Notes: generated from the letters alone by a model not told the origin. 8,706 bases of DNA from Streptosporangiaceae bacterium (GCA_030045295.1 JASIGD010000182.1:1-8706); one strand, 5' to 3'. Shown: positions 1-6,813, counted from the stretch's first letter. Numbers and translations are program-made.

Positions 1-366
1 TACTGGTACCGGGCGCGCAGCGACGACATGATCATCTCGGCCGGCTACAACATCGCCGGCCCGGAGGTCGAAGAGGCGCTGCTCGGCCACCCGGACGTCG
101 CGGAGGTGGCCGTGGTCGGCGTCACCGACGCCGACCGGGGCATGATCGTCGAGGCGTTCGTGGTCCTGCGCGAAGGCTGTACCGCGGGCGCCGAGAAAGC
201 CGCCGAGCTGCAGGACTACGCCAAGCGGTGCATCGCGCCGTACAAGTACCCCCGGGTGGTCGAGTTCGTGGCCGAGCTGCCCAAGACGACCACCGGCAAG
301 ACCCAGCGCTACCGGCTGCGCGAGATGGCCGAGGAGAAGCTGAAGGCGTCGCACCAGGGAACCTGA
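1..366 (+). CDS. Acyl/aryl-CoA ligase (AMP-forming), C-terminal fragment
   Basis: The gene enters from the left edge already in frame; 121 codons remain before the in-frame tandem stops TGA TAA (364-369). The visible part is the mobile C-terminal domain of an ANL-superfamily adenylate-forming enzyme, which activates a carboxylic acid as acyl-AMP and transfers it to coenzyme A. It opens with the hinge/A8 region (RSDDMIISAGYNIAGPEVE, bases about 16-72), then the VAEVAVVGV strand. Near the end is the A10 motif PKTTTGKTQR, whose catalytic lysine is encoded at 298-300. The stretch CIAPYKYPRVVEFV and the overall pattern resemble benzoate-CoA and 2-aminobenzoate-CoA ligases more than long-chain fatty acyl ligases. 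The acid specificity lies in the missing N-terminal domain, so the substrate is unknown. Family call is firm; aromatic substrate is a guess. Confidence 0.9.
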   Translation, partial: YWYRARSDDMIISAGYNIAGPEVEEALLGHPDVAEVAVVGVTDADRGMIVEAFVVLREGCTAGAEKAAELQDYAKRCIAPYKYPRVVEFVAELPKTTTGKTQRYRLREMAEEKLKASHQGT

Positions 367-441
367 TAAGGCCGCGGATCGAGCACGCTGGGCGGCCGAA
401 GACACCGGCTCTGATCCGGCGGCCCGCAGGGCAGGAACTGT

Positions 442-476
442 GGCCCGTTCAGCATCATGATTTTTCCGAACGGACC
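442..476. repeat. Imperfect inverted repeat downstream of the CoA ligase
   Basis: GGCCCGTTC (442-450) is the reverse complement of GAACGGACC (468-476) except for one mismatched pair. The 17-nt loop contains ATCATGAT and TTTTT. The T run lies inside the loop rather than after the stem, so it does not look like a standard intrinsic terminator; a protein-binding site is equally possible. Confidence 0.35.
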
Positions 477-654
477 GTGGTGCTTGCCCCGGGACGAGAA
501 GGACCGCCCGCGAGACCACCAGCGCACTGGCGGCCGTCCGGAGTGTCAGCCAGGCGGGCGGCGACGCATGGCCTATCGTAGAAAAAGCGGTCAGCTCGCC
601 ACCGTAGCCAGATCGCAGCGACGGGGTGCCTACAGGTGGTCACAAGTATCCACC

Positions 655-660
655 GGGAGG
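655..660 (+). promoter_or_regulatory. Ribosome binding site for the 71-residue membrane protein
   Basis: GGGAGG lies 11 nt upstream of the GTG at 672. It is a strong Shine-Dalgarno match and supports reading this short frame as a gene, and GTG 672 as its start. Confidence 0.7.
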
Positions 661-671
661 ATGTGAACTGA

Positions 672-887
672 GTGGACTTCCTGAAGACTCTCTTCAGCAT
701 TCGAGGTCTGTTGATCGCGGTCTACATCCTGATCGGTGTCTTCTACAACACGGCATCTCCCCACATACCGGGGACTCCTGGCACGGTGGCGGGGCTCCAT
801 AGCTGGGTCCAGTACATTATCTCGGTCCTCGTCTGGCCCTTGAGCCTCTGGCATCCCACCTTCACAGTGGGTAAGTGGGCGCCCTGA
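672..887 (+). CDS. Small two-helix membrane protein, function unknown
   Basis: A 71-residue protein starting at GTG behind a good GGGAGG site and ending at TGA 885-887. Two hydrophobic segments are visible: about residues 10-26 (IRGLLIAVYILIGVF) and about 45-61 (WVQYIISVLVWPLSLW). They flank a short polar loop with NTASPHIPGTPG, and the tail reads HPTFTVGKWAP. The aromatic-rich second helix and the end (WPLSLWHPTFTVGKW) resemble small conserved actinobacterial hypothetical proteins that I recall only by pattern. A small integral membrane protein is likely; no enzymatic motif is present. It converges on the HpaB-family gene with a 40 bp gap. The start, hydrophobic pattern and ribosome site make it a real gene; function cannot be assigned. 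Confidence 0.75.
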   Translation: MDFLKTLFSIRGLLIAVYILIGVFYNTASPHIPGTPGTVAGLHSWVQYIISVLVWPLSLWHPTFTVGKWAP

Positions 888-927
888 TCACGCGGGGCTT
901 CGATTCCGCCGGGGATGCCGCGCGCCG

Positions 928-2379
928 TTAGTCGCGGTCGAGGAAGGCCCGGACCGCGGCCTGGTAGGGCTCGCGGTCGTAGCTGCTGACGTACGCGCCG
1001 GCCATCCGCACCGGGTCGCCGAAGAAGTAGTACTCGTACAGCGCCTGGCGGCCGGAGAAGGCCGAGATGCAGGTGTCCCACACCAGCCGGAACAGCTTGA
1101 CCCGGTCCGCTCCGCCCAGCGCGGCGGCCTGCAGGTAGGTCTCGATGTCGGCCGCCGCGGGCCCGGTGACGTCGGCCTGCGTGGGCGTGGCCATCAGGCC
1201 GGAGGCGCCGAGCTTGCGCAGGATCTCGGGGAACCGCTGGTACAGCCTGGGGTATAGGTTGCGGGCGGTGTTCAGCGGCGCCCAGGCCGGGGTGAGCACC
1301 CCGAACTCGTTGATCGCGGCGTCGGCCTCGGCGGCGCGGCTGAACGCGCGCAGCGTCTCCAGCGTGCCGATGACCTCCGCGACGTCGGCCTGGACGTGCT
1401 GGAACTGCTCGATGCCGATGGCCTGGGTCAGCAGCGAGACCAGCCCGAGGATGTACTCGGTCTTGGCGGTGGTACGGGTGATGACCTGGTGGGTCATGTG
1501 CACGACGGCCGAGGTCCGCTGGTAGAAGCCGTTGCACAGGTCCGGGTCGCCGAGGACGAAGCACCGCTCGTAGGGCACGTGCACGTCGTCGAACACCACG
1601 ACGGCGTCGGACTCCTCGAACCTGGACCCGAGCGGATGGTCATGCCGGGGGCGGCCGTAGTCGAGCGGCTCGCGGGCGATGTAGCGGAGCCCGGGTGCGT
1701 CGTTCGGGATCGCGCAGGCGAAGGAGTACTGCTTGTCCTCCGGGTCGTTGCGCAGCACCGTCGAAGGGAACACGAGCAGCTCGTCCGCGAACGGCCCGCT
1801 GGTGGCCAGCATCCGGGCACCGCGGATGACGATGCCGCGGTCATCCTCGCGGACGATGTGCGCCATCAGCGCGCCCTTGGCCTGCTGGCTCCCGGAGACC
1901 GCGCGGTTGGCCTGGGGCGGGATCAGCGTGTGCGTGCAGAGCAGGTCCTCCTCGCGGACCTTTTCGTAATAGCGCCGGATGTTCTCGCCGAAGGCCGGGT
2001 TGGCCTGCGCGAACCACTCGTGCGCAGCGGCCAGCGCCATCAGCGCGCTGTTCAGGTAATCGCCGGTGCGGCCCAGCATGCCGAACGAGCGGTCGGCCCA
2101 GGCCTTGAAGGCCATGCGTCGTTTGGCCAGGTCGGCTGCTGTCTTCGGGACCAGGAAAGACGTGGCCACCGGCTCGCCCGAGACCGGCGAGCGGTAGGTG
2201 AGCACGTCCCGGTAGGCCGGGTCATGCTGCATGTCGTACAGCTCGGCGTAGCTGCGCACGACGTTGCGGAAGGCGGGATGATCGGCGATCCCGCCGGTGA
2301 GGGTTTCGCCGCCGACCTCCACGTGCACCCGAGCGGCGGACAGCCGCTCGAGGAACTGCCTGCCGCTGCGCGCCGCCAT
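928..2379 (-). CDS. 4-hydroxyphenylacetate 3-hydroxylase (HpaB) family flavin monooxygenase
   Basis: A 483-residue protein of the HpaB/PvcC family. Members use reduced FAD supplied by a separate reductase (HpaC) to ortho-hydroxylate phenols such as 4-hydroxyphenylacetate, tyrosine derivatives or chlorophenols. The N-terminal domain opens with MAARSGRQFLERL. Family landmarks follow: GRTGDYLN (103-110), THTLIPPQANR (149-159), then a flavin-contacting middle region (LVFPSTVLRNDPEDKQYSFACAIP) and VVVFDDVHVPYERCF. Arg104, Tyr108 and His150 match the Arg-Tyr-His substrate/peroxyflavin set known in the family. Length is normal (about 480-520). The frame stays open upstream to a GTG at 2436, but ATG 2379 matches the usual family N-terminus and avoids overlap with the divergent gene at 2403. 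No Shine-Dalgarno precedes it, suggesting a leaderless message. No reductase is visible, so the true substrate is unknown. Confidence 0.9.
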   Translation of the reverse strand: MAARSGRQFLERLSAARVHVEVGGETLTGGIADHPAFRNVVRSYAELYDMQHDPAYRDVLTYRSPVSGEPVATSFLVPKTAADLAKRRMAFKAWADRSFGMLGRTGDYLNSALMALAAAHEWFAQANPAFGENIRRYYEKVREEDLLCTHTLIPPQANRAVSGSQQAKGALMAHIVREDDRGIVIRGARMLATSGPFADELLVFPSTVLRNDPEDKQYSFACAIPNDAPGLRYIAREPLDYGRPRHDHPLGSRFEESDAVVVFDDVHVPYERCFVLGDPDLCNGFYQRTSAVVHMTHQVITRTTAKTEYILGLVSLLTQAIGIEQFQHVQADVAEVIGTLETLRAFSRAAEADAAINEFGVLTPAWAPLNTARNLYPRLYQRFPEILRKLGASGLMATPTQADVTGPAAADIETYLQAAALGGADRVKLFRLVWDTCISAFSGRQALYEYYFFGDPVRMAGAYVSSYDREPYQAAVRAFLDRD

Positions 2380-2385
2380 ATCGAG

Positions 2386-2397
2386 GACGGTACCGTC
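2386..2397. promoter_or_regulatory. 12-bp perfect palindrome carrying divergent -10-like hexamers
   Basis: GACGGTACCGTC sits inside the 23 bp between two divergent start codons (ATG 2379 on minus, ATG 2403 on plus). Each strand reads TACCGT, fitting the actinobacterial TANNNT -10 pattern. On plus the hexamer (2391-2396) ends 6 nt before the ATG; on minus (2392-2387) it ends 7 nt before the ATG. That is the spacing expected if transcription begins at the A of each ATG. On minus, TTGACG (2417-2412) lies upstream with a 19-nt spacer; no good -35 was found on plus. Promoter function is inference; the palindrome could also be an operator. Confidence 0.45.
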
Positions 2398-2402
2398 AGG
2401 CC

Positions 2403-3026
2403 ATGGGCGTTCGTCAAGACTTGGACTCGCCCGCACGGTGGTGCACGTACCTGCTGGAGCCGAAGAACTGGCTGGTCGTCACCGTGGTCGGCGTCGGCTG
2501 GCACGCCGACGGCCTGGCGGGCGTCGGCTGGGGGCTGGTGGCCGCGCTGTTCACGGCCGTGCTGCCGACGGTGTTCATCTCCTACGGCGTCCGCCACGGC
2601 CGCTGGGACGACAGGAACGTGGGCGCGCGGCGCCCCCGGCTCATCGTGCTGGCCTTCATTACCGCGTCGGTCGCGGCCGGGCTGATCGTGCTGGCCGCGG
2701 GGGGCGCGCCGCGCCTGCTGACCGGCTACCTCGGCTTCATGCTGGCCAGCGTGGCGGCGCTCGCCCTGGTCACCGTGGTGTGGAAGATCTCCATCCACTG
2801 CGCGGTGGCGTCCGGCTCGGTGGCCATCCTCGCCTTCACCTACGGGCCCCTGGTGCTCCTTGGTTACCTGCTCGTGGCCCTGCTCGGCTGGTCCCGGGTG
2901 ACCCTCGAGGATCACACCGTCTCTCAGGTGGTAGCGGGCTGCGTGCTCGGGGCCGGCGCGGCCGCCCTGGCCTACGCGGCCTTGGATTCCTGGACGGGGG
3001 CGGCGGGCTCGGTTTCCTCGTGGTAG
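2403..3026 (+). CDS. PAP2-like (phosphatidic acid phosphatase superfamily) membrane protein
   Basis: A 207-residue integral membrane protein with about six hydrophobic segments (roughly residues 23-34, 40-60, 80-99, 105-126, 135-163 and 174-193). It carries what look like diverged PAP2 motifs: RRPR near 76-79 for motif 1, WKISIH (127-132) where the family usually has PSGH, and WSRVTLEDHTVSQVVAG (163-179) for motif 3, SRxxxxxHxxxQ. Typical PAP2 enzymes dephosphorylate lipid phosphates or undecaprenyl pyrophosphate at the membrane. Arg165 and His171 would be the phosphate-binding and nucleophilic residues. Motif 3 has Gln175 where Asp is usual, so activity is uncertain. ATG 2403 has no clear ribosome site and is probably leaderless. 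The 3' end overlaps the convergent exporter gene by 55 bp. Confidence 0.72.
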   Translation: MGVRQDLDSPARWCTYLLEPKNWLVVTVVGVGWHADGLAGVGWGLVAALFTAVLPTVFISYGVRHGRWDDRNVGARRPRLIVLAFITASVAAGLIVLAAGGAPRLLTGYLGFMLASVAALALVTVVWKISIHCAVASGSVAILAFTYGPLVLLGYLLVALLGWSRVTLEDHTVSQVVAGCVLGAGAAALAYAALDSWTGAAGSVSSW

Positions 3027-4708
3027 TGGTACTTGCCGCCGCGCAGCCAGGACATGGCCGCCGCGGCCAGGCAGGCGCCGATGGCGAAGTCGAACGCGGT
3101 GTGCAGACCGCTGGCGAAGGGACCCGAGATCAGCGTGGGGAAGAAGCTCCGGCCGGCCAGGGCCGCCGCCTGGTGCGCGGGTAGATGGGCCAGGACGGCC
3201 GAGCCGACCAGGTGCTGGACGGGGCTGTAGCCGAGGAAGGCGGCGAACAAGGTGGCCACCGGGGGCAGGTGAGCCACCCGGAGCGCGACCGTCACCGGGA
3301 CCCCGTGGGTCACCAGCCCGTGGTACAGGGCGCCCGGCAGCGTGCCGGCCAGGCCCACGATCATGAGCGTGAAGAAGACCCCGATCGACAGCACCTGCCC
3401 GCTGTTCTGGAACGTGGTGTTCATCCCCGAGCCGACCCCGCGATGCTGCGGCGGGAGGCTGTTCATCACGCCCGCGCGGTTCGGGGCCGCGAAGGTGCCC
3501 TGGGCCAGGCCGTTCATCAGCAGGACAAGCGCGAACGCCCAGTAGGAGAAGTTGATCGACAGCTGCTCGAGCAGGAAGAACGAGACGGCCGCCGCGATCA
3601 TCCCGCCGGTGGCGAACGGCCGCGAGCCGAACCGGTCGGACAGCAGCCCGGAGACCGGCCCGGCCAGCAGGAACCCGGCGGTCAGCGGCAGCATGTAGAT
3701 CCCGGCCCACAGCGGGGTCTGGCTGAAGCTGTAGCCGTGCCTGGGCAGCCAGATCCCCTGCAGCCAGATGATCAGCATGAACATGAGCCCGCCCCGGCCG
3801 ATGCTGGCCAGCAGCGACGACAGGCTGCCCGCGGTGAACGCCCGGATCTTGAACAGCTGCAGGCGGAACATCGGATCGGCGACGTGGCTCTCGATGACGG
3901 CGAAGGCGGCCAGCAGCGTCACGCCGCCGCCGAGGCAGCCGAGCACCAGCGGGCTCGCCCAGCCCATGGTCGAATCGCCGTAGGGCTGGATGCCGTAGGT
4001 GATGCCGACCATGATCGCGATCAGGCCCAGCGCGAAGGTCAGGTTGCCCGGCCAGTCCAGCCGCGCCGTCCCGCGCCGCGGTACCTCGTGCAGGCTGCGG
4101 TAGGCCCACACCGTGCCGACCAGGCCGACCGGGACCGAGACCAGGAAGATGAGCCGCCACTGGATCGGGGCGAGCAGGCCGCCCAGGACCAGGCCGATGA
4201 ACGAGCCGCTGATCCCGGCAACCTGGTTGACGCCGATGGCCATGCCCCGCTGGTCTTCGGGGAACGCGTCGGTCAGGATCGCCGCGGAGTTGGCCAGCAG
4301 CATGGCCGCGCCCACGCCCTGGAAGATGCGCATGATGACCAGCCACAAGGCAGCGGCCGTCCCGCTCAGCCAGGTGATGGTGAGCAGCAGCGAGAAGAAC
4401 GTGTAGACGACGAAGCCCATGTTGTACATGCGGACCCGGCCGTACATGTCGCCCAGCCGGCCCAGGCTGACCACCAGCACGCTCGTGACGACCATGAAGC
4501 TCAGGATCATCCACAGCAGGTAGAAGCTGTTGCCTGGGGCCAGCGGGTCGATCCCGATGCCGCGGAAGATGTCGGGCAGGGCGATCAGCATGATCGACAT
4601 GTCGATCGTGGCCATCAGCACGCCTAGCGTGGTGTTCGACAGCACGATCCACTTGTAGTGGCCGGGACGAGCCGTTCCCGGCGCGGCATGCGCTTTCAGC
4701 CCCAGCAC
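2972..4708 (-). CDS. DHA2-family (14-helix) MFS multidrug exporter
   Basis: A 578-residue major facilitator of the EmrB/QacA-type DHA2 group, expected to export small molecules or drugs in exchange for protons. The first helix carries the acidic signature LMATIDMSIMLIALP (Asp36). Motif A follows as GRLGDMYGRVRMY. MRIFQGVGAAMLLANSAAILTDAF and the antiporter motif C region GVNQVAGISGSFIGLVLGG come next, and a second half begins around PMFRLQLFKIRAF. The C-terminus is a cytoplasmic, acidic, His-rich tail (KYHYHEETEPAAPVQESKAA). GTG 4708 is chosen because it lies 5 nt after the upstream DUF998 stop and gives the usual short N-terminal tail before HYKWIVLSNTTLGVLMATI; longer frames run into the DUF998 gene. 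Translation is probably coupled to DUF998. The substrate cannot be read from sequence. Confidence 0.92.
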   Translation of the reverse strand: MLGLKAHAAPGTARPGHYKWIVLSNTTLGVLMATIDMSIMLIALPDIFRGIGIDPLAPGNSFYLLWMILSFMVVTSVLVVSLGRLGDMYGRVRMYNMGFVVYTFFSLLLTITWLSGTAAALWLVIMRIFQGVGAAMLLANSAAILTDAFPEDQRGMAIGVNQVAGISGSFIGLVLGGLLAPIQWRLIFLVSVPVGLVGTVWAYRSLHEVPRRGTARLDWPGNLTFALGLIAIMVGITYGIQPYGDSTMGWASPLVLGCLGGGVTLLAAFAVIESHVADPMFRLQLFKIRAFTAGSLSSLLASIGRGGLMFMLIIWLQGIWLPRHGYSFSQTPLWAGIYMLPLTAGFLLAGPVSGLLSDRFGSRPFATGGMIAAAVSFFLLEQLSINFSYWAFALVLLMNGLAQGTFAAPNRAGVMNSLPPQHRGVGSGMNTTFQNSGQVLSIGVFFTLMIVGLAGTLPGALYHGLVTHGVPVTVALRVAHLPPVATLFAAFLGYSPVQHLVGSAVLAHLPAHQAAALAGRSFFPTLISGPFASGLHTAFDFAIGACLAAAAMSWLRGGKYHYHEETEPAAPVQESKAA

Positions 4709-4713
4709 ACCCG

Positions 4714-5328
4714 TCAGCCTAACGCCGCCGCGGCTGTCAAGGCCGGCCTGGCCGGACGAAGGCAGGAGAGCACCACCGCCAGCGGCCAGACCGCCTCGGC
4801 GATGCCCGTCATCCGCTCGGCCAGGCCGACTTGCCCGGACCCGGTGACCAGCTCGACGACGAACCACGCGAGCAGGGCAAGCAGGACCGCGACGGCGGCG
4901 GCGGCGACCGCGGGCCGAAGGCCCCACGGCACCGCAGGCCCGCGCCGCCAGGCGCCGACGGGCCAGGTGGTCAGCGCGACCAGGCCGATCGACGCCCAGA
5001 TGATGTGCTTAACCGGGTAAGCGTCATCGGCGCTGATCGGGTTCGCGGCCACCAGCATGCCGACCAGGGACCCGGTGATCAGGATCAGCCGCCCGGCGGT
5101 TCCGGCGGGCCGGAGCGCGAGCCCCGTGACGACGTAGCAGACGCCGACCACCAGGAACGTCAGCGTCATCACCCAGCGGTCGGTCGCGCCCGGAGCGGCC
5201 AGCGCGCTGACCGTATCAGCAACCGGATCGAATCGCGGCTGCAGGCTGGCGGCCAGCGTGGTCCCGCCGACCACCAGGACCGGAGCCGCGACCGAGGAGG
5301 CCACACCCCACCAGGGCACGTCCCGCAT
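4714..5328 (-). CDS. DUF998 family membrane protein
   Basis: A 204-residue protein with about six hydrophobic segments. It begins MRDVPWWGVASSVAAPVLVVGGTTLAA, then shows the DUF998 hallmark DPVADTVSALAAPGATDRWVM (34-54), a conserved stretch after the first helix. The rest alternates helices with short loops and ends in the hydrophilic LRPARPALTAAAALG. The role of DUF998 proteins is not established; they are integral membrane proteins. An upstream GTG/ATG extension exists but is arginine-rich and unlike the family, so ATG 5328 is chosen. TACGGT (5340-5335) ends 6 nt before this ATG, as in a leaderless promoter; no ribosome site is seen. The stop lies 5 nt from the exporter start, so the two genes probably form an operon and this protein may assist or be co-expressed with the exporter. 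Confidence 0.85.
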   Translation of the reverse strand: MRDVPWWGVASSVAAPVLVVGGTTLAASLQPRFDPVADTVSALAAPGATDRWVMTLTFLVVGVCYVVTGLALRPAGTAGRLILITGSLVGMLVAANPISADDAYPVKHIIWASIGLVALTTWPVGAWRRGPAVPWGLRPAVAAAAVAVLLALLAWFVVELVTGSGQVGLAERMTGIAEAVWPLAVVLSCLRPARPALTAAAALG

Positions 5329-5334
5329 GCCACT

Positions 5335-5340
5335 ACCGTA
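5335..5340 (-). promoter_or_regulatory. Putative -10 hexamer of a leaderless DUF998 transcript
   Basis: TACGGT on the minus strand fits TANNNT and ends 6 nt upstream of ATG 5328. No TTGAC-like -35 is evident 16-19 nt further upstream, so the call is weak. Confidence 0.3.
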
Positions 5341-5411
5341 AACGACGCCCGCACACGGGGCGAGGCACCGTGCCGAGGTCGGCTGCGGCAGCTGGCGACC
5401 TGGCCGTTCAG

Positions 5412-6554
5412 CTACGTGGCAACGGCGCTGTAGATCGCCTGTCCGTACTCGGTGCACCGGTCGGAGCCGACGATGCCCGCTCCCATCTTGTTCATCATGT
5501 AGGCGAACGTCATGCGGCGGCCGACGTCCATCACGATGATGGAGCCGCCCCAGCCGCCCCAGAAACAGATCTGCCCGTCCGGGAGCCAGGGCAGCAGGTC
5601 CCGCTGGGGCAGACCGTAGCCGACGCCGAGGCGCAAGGGAACGCCGAGCACCAGGTCGAGGCCGTTGGACTGCTCGCGGAAGATCAGATCGATGGTCACC
5701 GGGCCGAGCAGGCGGATCCCGTCGACCTGGCCGCCGCGGGCCACTACCGACATGACCCGGGCTACCGAGCGGGCGTTGCCGTGCCCGTTCGCCGCGCCGA
5801 TATCCGCGCGCCTCCAGCCGGGCGTGTTGGCGACGTCGGCCGCGACAAACGGCCCCGTCAGCGTCTTGACGGTCACGCTGTCCGGGTCGAGTGCCGCCAG
5901 GTCGACGGGCAGCGGCGGCGGCGGGACGACGGGCGCGATCCGGTCCCAGTCGGTTTGCGCGGCGCCGATCTGGAAATCGGCGCCCAGCGGCCCGGCGATC
6001 TCCTCGGCGACGAACTGCTTGAGCGTCTTACCGCTGATCCGCCGGACCACCTCTCCGACCAGGTGACCGTAGTTGAGCGCGTGGTAGCCCGACGCGGTTC
6101 CGGGCTCCCACCACGGAGCCTGAGCGGCCATCCGGGAGGTCGCCTTCCCCCAGTCGTATAGATCCTCGGCGGCGGCGGGCTGGTCCAGCCCGGAGACACC
6201 CGAAGAGTGCGACATCAGATGCCGGACCAGGACGTCCTGCTTGCCGTTGGCGGCGAACTCCGGCCAGTACCTGGCGACCGGGGCGTCAACGTCCAGCTCG
6301 CCGCGGTCGGCCAGCATCAGCGCCGCGAGGCTGGTCACGGGCTTGGTCGACGACCAGACGTTGGTGATGGTGCGCTCAGACCAGGGGATCGTCCGGGCCT
6401 CGTCACAAAAGCCACCCCACAGGTCGACGACGAGGTCACCGTCAATGTCCAGGACGAGCGATGCGCCAAGTTCCTCACCGGAGTCCAGGTTCCGCTCCAG
6501 CGCGCGGCGCGCTGCCGCGAATCGCTCGTGGCACACGCCATGCACATCCGCCAT
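5412..6554 (-). CDS. Serine hydrolase, class C beta-lactamase fold (EstB-like esterase)
   Basis: A 380-residue protein of the beta-lactamase/transpeptidase-like family (PF00144). The SxxK motif is SSTK (68-71), giving nucleophile Ser68 and base-assisting Lys71. The family loop MSHSSGV is at 114-120. The tyrosine motif region is GYHALNYG (156-163), with Tyr157 as the likely catalytic tyrosine, a form seen in EstB-type esterases rather than the YxN of true AmpC enzymes. WGGWGGS (from 332) replaces the KTG box, again as in esterases. No signal peptide is visible, so a cytoplasmic esterase or lactone/amide hydrolase is more likely than a periplasmic-type beta-lactamase. ATG 6554 is supported by GGGAGG 10 nt upstream. 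It lies 83 bp upstream of the DUF998 gene, on the same strand, so partial co-transcription is possible. Substrate unknown. Confidence 0.9.
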   Translation of the reverse strand: MADVHGVCHERFAAARRALERNLDSGEELGASLVLDIDGDLVVDLWGGFCDEARTIPWSERTITNVWSSTKPVTSLAALMLADRGELDVDAPVARYWPEFAANGKQDVLVRHLMSHSSGVSGLDQPAAAEDLYDWGKATSRMAAQAPWWEPGTASGYHALNYGHLVGEVVRRISGKTLKQFVAEEIAGPLGADFQIGAAQTDWDRIAPVVPPPPLPVDLAALDPDSVTVKTLTGPFVAADVANTPGWRRADIGAANGHGNARSVARVMSVVARGGQVDGIRLLGPVTIDLIFREQSNGLDLVLGVPLRLGVGYGLPQRDLLPWLPDGQICFWGGWGGSIIVMDVGRRMTFAYMMNKMGAGIVGSDRCTEYGQAIYSAVAT

Positions 6555-6564
6555 AGCCGTGGTC

Positions 6565-6570
6565 CCTCCC
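6565..6570 (-). promoter_or_regulatory. Ribosome binding site of the serine hydrolase
   Basis: GGGAGG on the minus strand, 10 nt from ATG 6554. Unlike several neighbours, this gene has a clear leader. Upstream, TAGCGT (6633-6628) with GTGACC (6654-6649, 15-nt spacer) is a weak promoter candidate that would give a leader of about 65 nt. Confidence 0.7.
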
Positions 6571-6580
6571 GCTGGTCGAG

Positions 6581-6598
6581 GGCCGGTGCTCGCCGGCC
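6581..6598. repeat. Short GC-rich inverted repeat in the serine hydrolase leader
   Basis: GGCCGG (6581-6586) and CCGGCC (6593-6598) form a 6-bp stem around a 6-nt loop, just upstream of the ribosome site. It could fold in the leader mRNA, but such repeats are common by chance in this base composition. Confidence 0.3.
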
Positions 6599-6692
6599 AC
6601 TGCGCGGGCCGGCCCGGGATGATGCCGACGCTAGCAGCCGGGCGCCGGGGTCACCAGGGCCGCAGGCCCCGCGGCGAACGGAGCGTCAATGG

Positions 6693-6704
6693 CGCGCTAG
6701 CGCG
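6693..6704. promoter_or_regulatory. 12-bp perfect palindrome (possible operator)
   Basis: CGCGCTAGCGCG is self-complementary over its full length and sits in the non-coding region between the serine hydrolase and the DnaA-box-like array, 25 bp before the first box. Its role is unknown; a dimeric regulator site for the serine hydrolase is one possibility. Confidence 0.3.
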
Positions 6705-6729
6705 TATGGAACGAGCTACCCCGGTAACC

Positions 6730-6813
6730 TGTGGAAGGACTGTGAATGAGCCGGTGGATAACCCTCGCCGACTGCGAATAACCACCGGGGTTCTGTGGAT
6801 GGTATGTGGATAG
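6730..6813 (+). repeat. Array of six DnaA-box-like 9-mers in one orientation
   Basis: Six sites resemble TGTGNAWAA, the complement of the DnaA box TTWTNCACA. They are TGTGGAAGG (6730), TGTGAATGA (6741), GGTGGATAA (6753), TGCGAATAA (6773), TGTGGATGG (6794) and TGTGGATAG (6805). Four match 8 of 9 positions and two match 7. All face the same way, with start-to-start distances of 11, 12, 20, 21 and 11 bp, close to one or two helical turns. No dnaA, dnaN or plasmid replication gene is visible, so this is not evidently oriC. It may be a DnaA-titrating or DnaA-regulated site, or the operator array of another protein. Confidence 0.5.

Larger units (their letters stand above)
367..671. other. Intergenic region, no gene seen
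   Basis: Short open frames here, on both strands, have arginine-rich random-like translations and no recognisable domain. The stretch holds an imperfect inverted repeat (442-450 with 468-476, 8 of 9 pairs, 17-nt loop) containing a run of five T's in the loop, which could be an operator or a poor terminator. TATCGT at 574-579 resembles an actinobacterial -10 hexamer, but no matching -35 is seen at the right distance. The ribosome binding site of the next gene is at its right end. Confidence 0.5.

Noticed and set aside
888..927. Possible bidirectional terminator between the small membrane protein and the HpaB-family gene
   Set aside because: Only a 5-bp GC stem (891-895 with 918-922) around a long loop and no T-tract on either side; too weak to call.
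2380..2436. Upstream GTG start at 2436 for the HpaB-family gene
   Set aside because: It would overlap the divergent PAP2-like gene and add residues unlike the family N-terminus; ATG 2379 fits better.
1396..2685. 429-codon open frame on the plus strand
   Set aside because: It is antisense to the HpaB-family gene and out of frame with the PAP2-like gene; no recognisable domain.
3185..4627. 480-codon open frame on the plus strand
   Set aside because: It lies antisense to the MFS exporter, whose motifs are unmistakable, and its translation is a low-complexity Gln/Arg/Asp/His-rich product typical of the shadow frame in GC-rich DNA.
2052..4652. 866-codon open frame on the minus strand
   Set aside because: It spans parts of the HpaB, PAP2-like and exporter genes in the wrong frame and is Arg/Gly/Pro/His-rich with no domain; it is a GC-rich artefact.
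5329..5457. Longer DUF998 reading frame starting at 5457
   Set aside because: The extra 43 residues are Arg/Cys-rich, have no hydrophobic or family pattern, and would overlap the end of the serine hydrolase gene.
6730..6813. Chromosomal oriC or plasmid iterons
   Set aside because: No dnaA, dnaN, rep or par gene and no clear AT-rich unwinding region is visible, so only a DnaA-box-like array is claimed.
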